A stretch of DNA of 64,000 nt from Marinactinospora thermotolerans DSM 45154 (GTDB lineage: Bacteria > Actinomycetota > Actinomycetes > Streptosporangiales > Streptosporangiaceae). Location: positions 1-64,000 of the forward strand of contig NZ_FUWS01000017.1 of assembly GCF_900167435.1 (NCBI RefSeq), given 5' to 3'. Positions 51,362 through 60,399 of the stretch are shown here, in pieces. Position 1 is the first letter of the stretch, and each line of letters starts with the position of its first letter. The position numbers and the translations under genes were made by a program. The notes beneath the pieces are model-generated. The model saw nothing but the letters and a program-made list of their open reading frames with translations. It ran no database searches and was not told the DNA's origin.

Positions 51362-52627
51362 TCAGGCCGGCTGCGGCACCTTGACGGCGGCGCGCACGGA
51401 TTCGGCGATGATGTCCAGGCCCTGTTCCAGCTCCTCGCGGGAGGTGGTCAGCGGCGGCAGGAGCTTGGCGACCTCGTCCTCGGGACCGGAGGTCTCCATG
51501 AGCAGGCCGCGCTGGAACGCCTCGGCGCACACGGACTTGGCCAGGCCCTCCTCGGTGAAGGCGAGGCCGCGAGCCATCCCCCGGCCGCGGGCGTGGGCGC
51601 CCGTCTGCGGGTGCTCCTCGGCGATGGCCTCCAGGCGGGAGCCGATCAGCTCGCCCTTGGCGACGGTCTCCCGCTGCAACTCGTCGTCGCGCCAGAAGGT
51701 GGTCAGGGCCGCGGTGCCGGTGACGAAGGCGGGGTTGGGGCCCCGGAAGGTGCCGTTGTGCTCGCCCGGCTCCCACACGTCCAGCTCGCGCTTGAACAGG
51801 GTGAGGGCCATCGGCAGGCCATAGCCGCTGATGGACTTCGACAGCGTGACGATGTCCGGCTCGATACCGGCCTCCTCGAAGGAGAAGAACGGCCCGGTCC
51901 GGCCACAGCCCATCTGGATGTCGTCGACGATGAGGAGCATCTCGTACTCCTTGCACAGCGCGGCCAGGCCGCGCAGCCACCCGGCGCTGGCGACGTTGAT
52001 GCCGCCCTCCCCCTGCACCGTCTCGACGATGACCGCCGCCGGCTTGTCCAGGCCGCTGCCGCTGTCCTCCAGCAGGCTGCGCAGCCACAGGAAGTCCGGC
52101 GTCCGGCCGTCCATGTAGCCGTCGAACGGCATGGTCGCGGCGTGGCCCAGCGGAACGCCGGCGCCGCCGCGCTTCATCGAGTTGCCGGTGACCGCGAGCG
52201 CGCCCAGGGTCATGCCGTGGAAGCCGTTGGTGAAGCTGATGACGGTCTCGCGGCCGGTGTACTTGCGGGCGAGCTTGAGCGCCGCCTCGACCGCGTTGTT
52301 GCCGGCCGGGCCGGGGAACTGGACCTTGTAGTCCAGCCCGCGGGGGGCGAGGATCACCTCGCCGAAGGTTTTCAGGAAATCGCGTTTGGCCGTGGTGTAG
52401 GCGTCCAGGCTGTGGACGATGGAGTCCCCGATGAGATAGTCGAGGAGCTCGGTTTTGAGGCGGGGATTGTTATGCCCGTAGTTGAGCGATCCCGCGCCCG
52501 CGAAGAAGTCGAGATAGGGACGGCCGGATTCGTCGTAGACGTGACTGCCGCGCGCCTCGTTGAAGACGACCGGCCAGCCACGGCAGTAACTACGGACTTC
52601 CGATTCGAGGCGTTCGAAGATCTCCAT
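51362..52627 (-). CDS. ectB: Diaminobutyrate-2-oxoglutarate transaminase
   Basis: A 421-residue class-III aminotransferase that makes L-2,4-diaminobutyrate from aspartate semialdehyde. The PLP Lys264 lies in [16 protein letters not shown]. Others: [59 protein letters not shown]. It follows ectA by 98 bases. Confidence 0.96.
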   Translation of the reverse strand: MEIFERLESEVRSYCRGWPVVFNEARGSHVYDESGRPYLDFFAGAGSLNYGHNNPRLKTELLDYLIGDSIVHSLDAYTTAKRDFLKTFGEVILAPRGLDYKVQFPGPAGNNAVEAALKLARKYTGRETVISFTNGFHGMTLGALAVTGNSMKRGGAGVPLGHAATMPFDGYMDGRTPDFLWLRSLLEDSGSGLDKPAAVIVETVQGEGGINVASAGWLRGLAALCKEYEMLLIVDDIQMGCGRTGPFFSFEEAGIEPDIVTLSKSISGYGLPMALTLFKRELDVWEPGEHNGTFRGPNPAFVTGTAALTTFWRDDELQRETVAKGELIGSRLEAIAEEHPQTGAHARGRGMARGLAFTEEGLAKSVCAEAFQRGLLMETSGPEDEVAKLLPPLTTSREELEQGLDIIAESVRAAVKVPQPA

Positions 52628-52725
52628 CGTTTCCCCTTGTGTCCTTTCCGCAATCCACCGCGTGCGGGGCGGCGGGGTCGGGATGAGTCGGGCGTCGCTG
52701 TGAACGTCGAGTCGGGTGGAACGGG

Positions 52726-53301
52726 TCAGCCGATCGGACCGATGCGCACGAGTTCCTCCGGTTCGTGCCCGTCAGGGCCGTCGGCGGGGAAGTGCTCGCG
52801 TCCGAACAGGGGAGTCCAGGCGATGTGGGCGCCACGGTCGCGGGCGAACGAGGCGAACAGCGCGCGCGAGGCCGTGTTGCCGGGGGTGACGGTCGCCTCC
52901 AGGCGGGTGAGGCCAGTGGCGACGACGCGATCGGCGATGTGGTCGAGCATCCTCCGGGCCAGCCGGCGGCCGCGGAACGCGGGGTCGACGCCGACCTGCC
53001 ACAGGAAGTAGGTCTCGGGGGAGTCCGGGCGGACGTAGCCGGTGACGAAACCGCGGACGACGCCCTCGGCGTCGTAGGCGACCAGCGAGGTCCGCGCGAA
53101 GTCGCGGCACCACAGGGCGTAGGCGTACGGGGAGTTCACGTCGAGCCCGCAGTCACCCGCCAGGCGCCACAGGTGCCGTCCGTCCTCCAACGATGGCGCG
53201 GCCAGACGCACCCCGTCGGGGTCCACGGGAGCGTCCACGCGACGGTCGTGGACGTATCCGGAATCGTCTCGGTCGGCTGGAGCTGTTCGTTGAAGAGGCA
53301 C
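52726..53301 (-). CDS. ectA: Diaminobutyrate acetyltransferase
   Basis: A 191-residue GNAT enzyme. The acetyl-CoA loop reads WQVGVDPAFRGRRLARRMLDHI, and EctA-specific stretches are LAGDCGLDVNSPYAYALWCRDFARTS and ATVTPGNTASRALFASFARDRGA. GTG 53301 lacks a good ribosome site; GTG 53253 is an in-frame alternative. It is the first gene of ectABCD. Confidence 0.94.
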   Translation of the reverse strand: MPLQRTAPADRDDSGYVHDRRVDAPVDPDGVRLAAPSLEDGRHLWRLAGDCGLDVNSPYAYALWCRDFARTSLVAYDAEGVVRGFVTGYVRPDSPETYFLWQVGVDPAFRGRRLARRMLDHIADRVVATGLTRLEATVTPGNTASRALFASFARDRGAHIAWTPLFGREHFPADGPDGHEPEELVRIGPIG

Positions 53302-53829
53302 GTCGCAGGAATTTAGCGAACGTTCCTGAGCGAAATTTCCGGGATTTCAGTGGTGAATGTTTCGGCGATGTTGCACCGGGTAGGGCTCGTTCATTTAAAA
53401 ACGCGGTTCCCGGCGTCGCCGCGCTGGTCACGGCCGCTCTCGGGGTCGCTCCGCGCCGGCCCTCGGTTGCCACCAGGGGGTTCGAAACGCCTCGGGCGCG
53501 GCCGTGGAAACGGGCCGCGCGGATCGCGTTCCACCCTTCGCGTGGAACCACAGCCAAACATAGGGCCTCACACACGGAACTTTAAGGGTGGCATAGATCA
53601 CACGGAATCTATCGAAGTAGGGATATTCATCGCCATTATCGACACCCTCTGTTCCACATGAGGCAACACGCCCCCCTCGCCCCGGACCGCGCGCACCTCC
53701 CGCGACGACCACCGCCGGGACCGCCCCCGCCCGCCCCGCGACCGCCCCATCCTCGTGTGAGCTTTTGCACCGTATGCACGAAAAGTGCCATAACAGCGGC
53801 GCTTCCAGGGGAATTTTCTCGCTGACCTT
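53302..53829. other. Divergent region upstream of ectA and whiB, partly AT-rich
   Basis: About 740 bases separate ectA from whiB. The stretch 53570-53665 is much richer in A/T than the rest. ATAGAT (53593-53598) and ATCTAT (53607-53612) form an inverted repeat with an 8-base centre. I see no gene. It probably holds the osmotically controlled ect promoter and possible regulator sites. Confidence 0.45.
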
Positions 53830-53858
53830 CTGTAGTACGACCCGGCGTAGTACTACAA
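53830..53858 (+). promoter_or_regulatory. whiB promoter overlapped by a palindrome
   Basis: TGTAGTAC (53830-53837) and GTACTACA (53849-53856) are perfect arms. TACAAT (53853-53858) is a good -10, with TGTAGT 17 bases before it as a weak -35. The palindrome therefore covers both promoter elements. The leader to the start codon is about 175 bases. Confidence 0.5.
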
Positions 53859-54041
53859 TCGGTCGAGACGCGACGGTGCTTCCCTGGCACATCCACGGGT
53901 AGCCCGCGCGCGGGCCCCGTCGCCCTTCGACGGGACCCGAGGTCCGCCCGCGGTGCAGCGAACGGCCATCCGCGGCCACCTCATCCCACGGTGGATCACC
54001 GTGGGTTCCGAGGACACGAGCCAGGGATTCGGAGGCACCTG

Positions 54042-54305
54042 GTGAACCGCCTTTACCACGAAAGCGAAGACTGGGTCGCGCAGGGCGCCTGCCGCAGCTA
54101 CGACCCCGAACTGTTCTTCCCGGTGAGCACGACCGGGCCTGGGCGGCATGACGCGGAGCTCGCCAAGGCCATCTGCCGTACGTGTACTGTTCGCCAAGAG
54201 TGCCTGCGGTGGGCACTGCGCGCCGGGGAGGCGCATGGGATCTGGGGTGCGACAACGCCCGAGGAACGCCGCTACATGCGCCGCGAGCTGGTCCCCGCCA
54301 GCTGA
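54042..54305 (+). CDS. WhiB-family iron-sulfur regulator
   Basis: An 87-residue WhiB protein. The four cluster Cys are GACRSYDPELFF, AICRTCTVRQECLRWAL (C..CxxC..C). The GIWGATTPEERR turn and basic end follow. It is a 4Fe-4S protein that binds the primary sigma factor and senses redox or NO in studied members. GTG 54042 follows TTCGGAGGC. It is nearest to the WhiB1/WblE group by eye, which is not certain. Confidence 0.92.
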   Translation: MNRLYHESEDWVAQGACRSYDPELFFPVSTTGPGRHDAELAKAICRTCTVRQECLRWALRAGEAHGIWGATTPEERRYMRRELVPAS

Positions 54306-54322
54306 CCCGGCCATGCGCCATC

Positions 54323-54350
54323 GGCCGTCAGACCCTCCGGTCTGACGGCC
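54323..54350 (+). terminator. Hairpin with 12-bp stem after whiB
   Basis: GGCCGTCAGACC (54323-54334) pairs with GGTCTGACGGCC (54339-54350) around CTCC, then CTTCGCTTCC. Confidence 0.75.
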
Positions 54351-54411
54351 CTTCGCTTCCGCGGTACCGGTTCTCGGCCGGTCCCTTGGTCACCTGTTAG
54401 GTTCTGAGACC

Positions 54412-55623
54412 GTGCACCTGCCTACCCGGGGCCCCCTGTGGCTCCTGCGGACGGCCGTCCTGGCCCTGGCGTGCACCGGCCTGTCCTGGTCCGGCCACGC
54501 CGCGTGGTCGGACGGTACCGCCCCGCCCGGGACCCTGGCGCTCGCGACGCTGTTCATGGCGTTCGCGCTCACCCCATTCACCCGGGCCCGGCGCGGCCCC
54601 GGCGAGATCTTCGCGGTCCTGGCCCTCGCCCAGGCGGGGCTGCACCTGCTGTTCCAGTCCCCCCAGGCGGGGCCGGCGAGCACGTCGCTCGCGCACATCG
54701 GCCACTTCTGCCTGGCCGGGTACTCCCCCGGCATGCTGGCCGGCCACCTGTGGGCCGCGCTGCTCGCCACGGCCCTGCTCTCCCACGGCGAAACCGGGCT
54801 GTGGGCGCTGGCCACCCTCGTCCTGCGCGCGCTTCCCCGCCCGGTGGCGGCGCCCCTTCCGCCCCTGCCCCCGCGCCCCCTCCTCCCCATCCGGCCGCCC
54901 GCCATGCGCCCTCGCTCGGGTCTGGCGCGCCGGTCCCGCCCCCGCGGGCCACCATCCGTTGTTCGTCGTCCCCGTCCGAAACGAATCCGACGAGCACCGG
55001 AAAGGTCTCTCATGGCATCCACCATCACGTCCCGGCGCAGGTCCCGCCTGCCGATCGCGTTCGGCCTCTCGTTGCTGCTGGCCCTGGCACCGGCGCAGAG
55101 CGCGCTGGCCCACAACGTCTTGCTGTCGTCCTCCCCCGAGGACGGGGCGACCCTCGACGAGGCGCCCCAGGAGGTGGTCCTCACCTTCAACGCCGAGGTC
55201 AACGAGGGCGGTAACGGCATCGTCGTCTCCGACCCCAACGGGGAGAACGTCGCCGAGGGCGAGGTCCGTCTCGACGGCGAGAAGGCCGCGATCGACCTGG
55301 TCCCCCTGACGGAGTCCGGCGAGTACACGATCAACTACCGGATCATCTCGGCCGACGGCCACCCGCTGGAGGACGAACTGGCCTTCACCCTCTCCGAGGA
55401 GGCCGTCGCCGCGGCGTCCCCCGAGGCCGAGGAGAGCCCGGCCACCCAGACATCCCCCACCGCCGAGGAGAGCCCCACCTCCGAGGAGGGGCCGGTCGCC
55501 AATCCCACCTCCACCGCGGGACCGTGGGGTCCGGCGCTGGCGGTGGTCGGCGCCCTGGCCGTGGTCGGCCTGATCGTCATCGTCATCGTCCGGCTGCGCA
55601 GGCGCCCCGGCGGGCAGGGCTGA
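54412..55623 (+). CDS. Membrane protein fused in frame to a CopC-domain protein
   Basis: One 403-residue frame. Residues 1-140 hold four to five membrane segments with conserved-looking His (AHIGHFCLAGYSPGMLAGHLW). Residues 141-200 are an Arg/Pro-rich linker. From residue 201 the sequence looks like an independent exported protein: signal peptide ending SALA, mature HNVLLSSSPEDGATLDEAPQEVVLTFNAEV as in CopC, FRIISADGHPLEDELAF-like end, an acidic Pro/Thr linker and a membrane anchor. CopC proteins bind copper outside the membrane. It may be a genuine fusion or two genes sharing a frame without a stop. Confidence 0.75.
   Translation: MHLPTRGPLWLLRTAVLALACTGLSWSGHAAWSDGTAPPGTLALATLFMAFALTPFTRARRGPGEIFAVLALAQAGLHLLFQSPQAGPASTSLAHIGHFCLAGYSPGMLAGHLWAALLATALLSHGETGLWALATLVLRALPRPVAAPLPPLPPRPLLPIRPPAMRPRSGLARRSRPRGPPSVVRRPRPKRIRRAPERSLMASTITSRRRSRLPIAFGLSLLLALAPAQSALAHNVLLSSSPEDGATLDEAPQEVVLTFNAEVNEGGNGIVVSDPNGENVAEGEVRLDGEKAAIDLVPLTESGEYTINYRIISADGHPLEDELAFTLSEEAVAAASPEAEESPATQTSPTAEESPTSEEGPVANPTSTAGPWGPALAVVGALAVVGLIVIVIVRLRRRPGGQG
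55012..55623 (+). other. Probable internal start giving a separate CopC protein
   Basis: ATG 55012 is preceded by GGAAAGG at good spacing and begins MASTITSRRRSRLPIAFGLS, a textbook signal peptide. Initiation here would yield a 203-residue secreted, C-terminally anchored CopC protein independent of the upstream membrane part. Confidence 0.6.
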
Positions 55624-55641
55624 TCCCCGGCTGAAAAACAC

Positions 55642-55678
55642 CGCGGCCCCGCGGGGGAATCCTCCCCGCGGGGCCGCG
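55642..55678. terminator. Bidirectional hairpin, 15-bp stem
   Basis: CGCGGCCCCGCGGGG (55642-55656) pairs with CCCCGCGGGGCCGCG (55664-55678) with a 7-base loop, between the CopC gene and the convergent PP2C gene. A short A-run precedes it, useful for the minus strand. Confidence 0.75.
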
Positions 55679-55701
55679 CGCGTTCCCGTGCCGCCGGGGT
55701 C

Positions 55702-56463
55702 TCAGCCGCGGCGCACGAGCAGAATGCTGATGTTGTCGCGTCCGGAGGCGTCCATGGCGGCCTGCCACAGGTTGAACACGGCCGCCTCGTCACTGCCGGA
55801 GCCCGCGATGATGCGCTCCATCTCCTCCAGCGCCACGAGGTCGGACAGGCCGTCGCTGCACATCAACCACGCCCCGGGACCGGGTTCGGGGTCGCGGCCG
55901 ACGTGGGGCTCCATCGGGCTGGCGCCGCTGCCGCCGAGCGACTGGGTGATGAAGTTCGTGGTGACCGGCTTGCCGTCCTCGGAAGGGGGCAGCGCCGGCG
56001 AGTCGTCCTGGGAGAGCTGGTAGAGCCGGCCGTCTTGGAGACGGTAGGTGCGCGAGTCGCCGACGTTGAACCAGTAGTTGCCGTCGGCGGTCAGCAGCAT
56101 GCCCGCGACCGTCGTGCCCATGCCGGAGAACTCGGTGTGCTGGCTGGCGTGCTCCTTGATCTCCTCGTCGATGTGCTTGAGGAGTTGTTCCACCGCCTCG
56201 GGGCCGACCAGGTCGGCGCCGCTCTCGGCCATGCGATGGACGGCGTGCTCGGAGGCGATCTCTCCCGCGGCGTGTCCGCCGAGGCCGTCGGCGACGGCGA
56301 CGACGAGGGGCTCGGCCAGGGGGAGCACGCAGCGCGCGGGCATCTTCATGTCGGCGCCGGCCACCGTGAGCGCGCCCATCACCACGGCGTCCTCATTGGC
56401 CTGGCGAACAGCGCCCCGGTGCGTGAGGGCCGTTACCGCGACTGCCCCGCCATCGACACCCAT
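55702..56463 (-). CDS. PP2C-family Ser/Thr phosphatase
   Basis: A 253-residue PPM phosphatase with all metal motifs: RGAVRQANEDAV, VADGLGGHAAGE, FSGMGTTVAGML, FNVGDSRTYRL, MCSDGLSDLV and GRDNISILLV. It would dephosphorylate Ser/Thr on proteins, opposing Ser/Thr kinases or acting on STAS antagonists. ATG 56463 has AGGAGGT upstream, better than the in-frame ATGs above it. Confidence 0.93.
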   Translation of the reverse strand: MGVDGGAVAVTALTHRGAVRQANEDAVVMGALTVAGADMKMPARCVLPLAEPLVVAVADGLGGHAAGEIASEHAVHRMAESGADLVGPEAVEQLLKHIDEEIKEHASQHTEFSGMGTTVAGMLLTADGNYWFNVGDSRTYRLQDGRLYQLSQDDSPALPPSEDGKPVTTNFITQSLGGSGASPMEPHVGRDPEPGPGAWLMCSDGLSDLVALEEMERIIAGSGSDEAAVFNLWQAAMDASGRDNISILLVRRG

Positions 56464-56627
56464 GCACCCTACCTCCTGTTTCATCGGCAGTACCTGCCGA
56501 ACAGTCCCAAGCGGCGCCTCTGCCGGACGGTGGCGAGGCGCGTTGATCATGTAACCGTATCGGGGGACGGTCGGCCACGGCTAAAACCCGCGTACATCAT
56601 GGCGGAAATCGCCACGATGCGCAGTTC

Positions 56628-57548
56628 CTATCCTGCCCCCGCTTCGCGCCGATCCGCATCCGGCCACCCGTGAGGAGCACGCCGGGGCACCTCCGGCCGC
56701 CTCCGCGTGATCCCCGCCACGGACAGCACCGCGCCCGTCCCCAGGTCCACCCCCTCGCGGGCGAGGTCCACGTAGGCCGCCGCGACGTCGTGGGGGTCGT
56801 CCTCCTCGGCGGGGACCAGACAGTTGATCCGCACCCCGCGATCGGCCAGGATGCCGGCCAGGGAGCGGGGCAGGGACATGACGCCGGCCGCGCCGGCCGC
56901 GTGGTCGATGTGCTCGGGGGAGCCGTGGTCGCCCGACGGGGCACCGGTGAGGACGATCGAGGCGCCCGCGGGCAGGAACACCCGTGCCGCCTGGATCAGC
57001 CATAGCGCACTGTAGAAGGTCGCGCGCAGGGTGCGGTCGAGCCGGTCGGTGGTGATGTCCATGAGCCCGTCGTGGTCGCGCGGGCCCGGGCCGCACACGA
57101 CCAGCAGGTCGATGCCGCCGAACTCCAGGGTGGTGTGCGCCACCGCCCCGCGGCAGTCGGCCTCGCGCGTGGGGTCACAGCGGACGGGCAGCGCGCAGGC
57201 CCCCAGGTCGGCGAGCATCCGTGCCGTCGTGTGCAGGGGATCGGCGGGGACGCCGTTCGCGGCGGGGGTCGCCCGTCTCCATCCCTGCGGTGCCGCGGGT
57301 TTCGAGGGGCCTCCGGGGTCGTCGGCGACGGCGACCGCCGCCCCCTCCTTGGCCAGTGCCGCGGCGACCTCGCGTCCCGGGCCGGTGCCGTCGACCAGGC
57401 CGCCGACCACGAGGGCGCGCCGTCCCGTCAGCCGACCGCGGCCGGTGTAGTGGGGGATCGGGTCGTGCGGCACCGTCGTGCGTGCGGGGAACGCCCTGTC
57501 GGCCGGCCAGCGTGACGCTTTTGACCCTTTCATCACGTTTTCTCCCAT
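56628..57548 (-). CDS. SDR-fold protein lacking the catalytic Tyr and Lys
   Basis: A 306-residue protein related to YghA/YhdG-type SDRs (PHYTGRGRLTGRRALVVGG opening). The cofactor turn is altered (GGLVDGTGPGR). At the active site, where iDYaaTK is expected, it reads IDHAAGAAGV: Tyr to His and Lys to Ala. The Ser region (LTGAPSGDHGS) and the C-terminus are also diverged. It probably lacks dehydrogenase activity; a binding or regulatory role or decay are both possible. Start ATG 57548 has GGAGGT upstream; 57533 is an alternative. Confidence 0.75.
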   Translation of the reverse strand: MGENVMKGSKASRWPADRAFPARTTVPHDPIPHYTGRGRLTGRRALVVGGLVDGTGPGREVAAALAKEGAAVAVADDPGGPSKPAAPQGWRRATPAANGVPADPLHTTARMLADLGACALPVRCDPTREADCRGAVAHTTLEFGGIDLLVVCGPGPRDHDGLMDITTDRLDRTLRATFYSALWLIQAARVFLPAGASIVLTGAPSGDHGSPEHIDHAAGAAGVMSLPRSLAGILADRGVRINCLVPAEEDDPHDVAAAYVDLAREGVDLGTGAVLSVAGITRRRPEVPRRAPHGWPDADRREAGAG

Positions 57549-57965
57549 CCGGGACCTCCGCCCCTGTGTCGCTGCCGGAGCGTGCCCGAGAAGATCACCC
57601 GCAAACCGCTCCCGGCCTGCCGGAGCGCCGGGTTCCGCCATCGGCACAGGTAATCGGGCGTTGTCTTTATCGCAAACCTCTGACACAATGACGGCGTTGG
57701 GTGTCTAAGACGCAGACACACCTTCGCCTTCGTGCGCTCGCACCTGGCCGCAACGGCCGGAGTGTTCTCGAGCGCTTTTCGTGTTTCTCCGAACGGCCAA
57801 AGGTGTGATTCTCATGCGTCTGCCCTCCCCTCTTCTTTCTCTCCCCCGTCCCGTACGGCTCCCGTCGGCCTGGCCGCTCCCCTTTCCCTGCACCGAAGGG
57901 GTCCTTCGCCATGGGCGCACGTCGATCGACTCTCCGGGTCGCCGTCTCACCACGAGGAGTTTCAC
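57549..57965. other. 417-base divergent region holding the GT4 promoter
   Basis: It separates the SDR-like gene from the glycosyltransferase. It contains the promoter at 57661-57719 described separately and an AT-richer patch around it. No small gene is supported. Confidence 0.4.
57661..57719 (+). promoter_or_regulatory. GT4 promoter with operator at the start site
   Basis: TTGTCT (57661-57666), 17 bases, CACAAT (57684-57689) predicts a start near 57696. GTGTCT (57701-57706) and AGACAC (57714-57719) form an inverted repeat just after it, a typical repressor position. The leader is about 270 bases. Confidence 0.5.
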
Positions 57966-59207
57966 GTGAAGATCGCCTTGGTTTCCGAGCACGCCACCCC
58001 GCTTCCCGCCCACAAGGGTGAGCCGACCTGCGGTGACAGCGTCCACGTCGCCGCCCTGGCCCGCCACCTCGCCAAGAACGGCCACCGTGTCACCGTCTAC
58101 GCCCGTTGCTCCGACGCCGAATCGGCCGGCCGCTCCCGCATGGGCCGCGGCGTCGCGGTCGAGCACCTGACCGCCGGCCCGGCCCGCCCGCTGGGGACCG
58201 ACGAGGAGGCCGAGCACACCGGCGCCTTCGCCAAGGCGCTGGCCGGCGCGCTCGCCGAGGACACCCCCGACGTCGTGCACGCCTTCGGCTGGACCAGCGG
58301 CCTGGCCGCGCTGTCGGCGCTGCGCGGTCTGACCGAGCAGCGCCCGCCGCTGGTGCAGACGTTCCACTCGCTCAACGTCGCCGAGCAGCGCGCCGGCCTG
58401 CCCGGCCGGACCGAGCGCGTCCGCCTGGAGGCCGCGATCGCCGGGCGCGCCGACGCCGTTGTCGTCGACTCCGCCGACCAGCGCTTCGAGCTGGCCCGCA
58501 TGGGGCTGCCCCGGCCGCGCGTCAGCGTGGTGCCCTACGGCGTCGACACCGACCAGTTCCTGCCCGAGGGCGGAACCGCGGCGGGCCCCTGGCGCGGCCG
58601 CCGTGAGCAGCGCACCCGCATCATCTCGGTCACCGGCCTGGGGCCCGAGAGTGGCGCCGACACCCTCATCCGTTCCATGGCGCGGGTCCCCGACGCCGAG
58701 CTCGTCATCGTCGGCGGCCCCTCCTCCGAGAACCTGGCCATCGACCCCGACGCCCGCCGGCTGGAGCTGGTCGCCAAGGAGGCCGGCGTGGACGAGCGGG
58801 TGACGCTCCTCGGCTCCGTCGACCGCAAGGAGCTGCCGCGTCTGCTGCGCTCGGCCGACGTCTACGCCTCGGCCGCCCTGTACGACCCCTACGGCGGCGC
58901 GGTGCTGGAGGCCATGGCGTGCGGGCTTCCGGTTGTGGCCACCGCCGTTGGAGGCGTCACCGGCGCCGTGCTCGACGGCACCACCGGCGTGTTGCTGCGC
59001 CAGGCCCGGCCCGACTCGCTGGCGCGTGTGCTGCGTCACCTGGCCGCCGACTCCACCACGCGCACCGCCTACGGAATCGCCGGGGCCGACCGCGCCGCCT
59101 CCCGCTTCGGCTGGCAGCGCGTCGCCGCGGAGACCGAGCGGGTCTACTCCCGGGTGCTGCCGATGGAGGAGGAGATGCCCATGGCGGTCGGCGATGATGC
59201 ACACTAG
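57966..59207 (+). CDS. GT4-family glycosyltransferase
   Basis: A 413-residue GT-B enzyme. The N domain opens KIALVSEHATPLP with GGDSVHVAALARHLAKNGHRVTVY-like sequence. The C domain has VVPYGVDTDQFLP, VTLLGSVDRKELPRLLRSADVY and the E-x7-E motif region DPYGGAVLEAMACGLPVVAT. The acceptor is unknown; cell-envelope glycan or small-molecule glycosides are options. GTG 57966 follows GAGGAG. The frame is open upstream but noncoding by composition. Confidence 0.9.
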   Translation: MKIALVSEHATPLPAHKGEPTCGDSVHVAALARHLAKNGHRVTVYARCSDAESAGRSRMGRGVAVEHLTAGPARPLGTDEEAEHTGAFAKALAGALAEDTPDVVHAFGWTSGLAALSALRGLTEQRPPLVQTFHSLNVAEQRAGLPGRTERVRLEAAIAGRADAVVVDSADQRFELARMGLPRPRVSVVPYGVDTDQFLPEGGTAAGPWRGRREQRTRIISVTGLGPESGADTLIRSMARVPDAELVIVGGPSSENLAIDPDARRLELVAKEAGVDERVTLLGSVDRKELPRLLRSADVYASAALYDPYGGAVLEAMACGLPVVATAVGGVTGAVLDGTTGVLLRQARPDSLARVLRHLAADSTTRTAYGIAGADRAASRFGWQRVAAETERVYSRVLPMEEEMPMAVGDDAH

Positions 59208-59408
59208 TCCGCGTACGACCTCCTAGGTCATATCCGGCGAATGTCGCGGCAACGACTTTCCGCCTCCACCCCCAGGGGGGTGAGGGCCGTCCTCCCCGGC
59301 CGGTCCCCGCGCCCTGCCCAGCAGAGCGGGATGAGAGGTTCGCCGAACGTGGCCTCGGCGGTGAGAGAGTCATTCCCGGCTGGGAGGACGAGCGCCCGGG
59401 GTGATGCG

Positions 59409-60362
59409 ATGAGTTCACGTGCGGTACCCGACAACGCCGGATTCGAGGGATTCGAGCACCACGGTGTGCTGTTCCACTCGGCCCGGGAGCTGTGCGACGT
59501 CGTCGTACCCCGGATCCGTGCCGGCCTGGCCAGTGGCGACCACGTGGTGGTGGCCCTGCGGCCGGGCCACGCCACCGCCGTGCGCGCGGCCCTGACGCCC
59601 TCCGAGAGCGACTCCGTCCACTTCGTCGACCACGACACCTGGTACGAGGCGCCCGGTCGGACGCTGGCCGCCCTGCACAGGCTCACCCTGCTCCACCCCG
59701 ACCGCCACATCACCGTGGTCGGCGAGCCCGCGCTCCCCTTGGACAACCCGTTGGAGCTGCGCGAGTGGCACCGGCTGGACTCGGTCCTGGGGGCCTCCCT
59801 CGCGGGCAGCAGACTCCGGCTGATGTGCCTGCACGACACGGACGCGCTTCCCCGATCCGTCCTGGAACGGGTGTGGCACACCCACCCGGTGATGATCATC
59901 GGGGGCACCCCACGGCACAGCCCCGACTACCGTGACGCCGCCGCCTACAGCGCCGCCGACGCGCTCGAGCCCCTGCCTCCCCCCGACGGCCCCGTCGAGT
60001 CGCTGGAGATCGTGCCCGACCTGCCCGCCCTGCGTGACGAGCTCACCGCGCTGGCCAAGCGCCTGGGGGCGCCACGCGAGCGCGTCAACGATCTGGTCGT
60101 CGCGGTGAACGAAATGGCGGCCAACGTCTTGGAGCACGGAGCGGGCAAGGGGATGATCTCGCTGTGGCTGGCCCCCGGACGGCTCATGTGCGACGTGTTC
60201 GACGAGGGCGGCGACCTCACCGACCCGCTGAGCGGCTACTTCCCCGCCGACGCGCTGAGCGTCCGTGGGTACGGCCTGTGGATCACCCGGCAGATCTGCG
60301 ACTTCATGGAGGTGCGCGGCAACGCCGGCGGGTCGCTGGTACGGCTGCACTTCAAGGCCTGA
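59409..60362 (+). CDS. MEDS-domain sensor with RsbW-like ATPase
   Basis: A 317-residue protein. Residues about 14-180 form a MEDS (DcmR sensory) domain (HHGVLFHSARELCDVVVPRIRAGLASGDHVVVAL). Residues 210-317 form a HATPase_c_2 domain with N box VAVNEMAANVLEHG and G box RGYGLWITRQICD. Such proteins act as anti-sigma or STAS kinases that respond to a small ligand through MEDS. It converges on a STAS gene, its probable partner. Confidence 0.88.
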   Translation: MSSRAVPDNAGFEGFEHHGVLFHSARELCDVVVPRIRAGLASGDHVVVALRPGHATAVRAALTPSESDSVHFVDHDTWYEAPGRTLAALHRLTLLHPDRHITVVGEPALPLDNPLELREWHRLDSVLGASLAGSRLRLMCLHDTDALPRSVLERVWHTHPVMIIGGTPRHSPDYRDAAAYSAADALEPLPPPDGPVESLEIVPDLPALRDELTALAKRLGAPRERVNDLVVAVNEMAANVLEHGAGKGMISLWLAPGRLMCDVFDEGGDLTDPLSGYFPADALSVRGYGLWITRQICDFMEVRGNAGGSLVRLHFKA

Positions 60363-60368
60363 GCCCCT

Positions 60369-60396
60369 CGCCGCGCGAACCCGGAGAGGCGCGGCG
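60369..60396. terminator. Bidirectional hairpin, 8-bp stem
   Basis: CGCCGCGC (60369-60376) pairs with GCGCGGCG (60389-60396) in the gap between the MEDS-ATPase gene and the STAS gene. Confidence 0.5.
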
Positions 60397-60399
60397 GAG

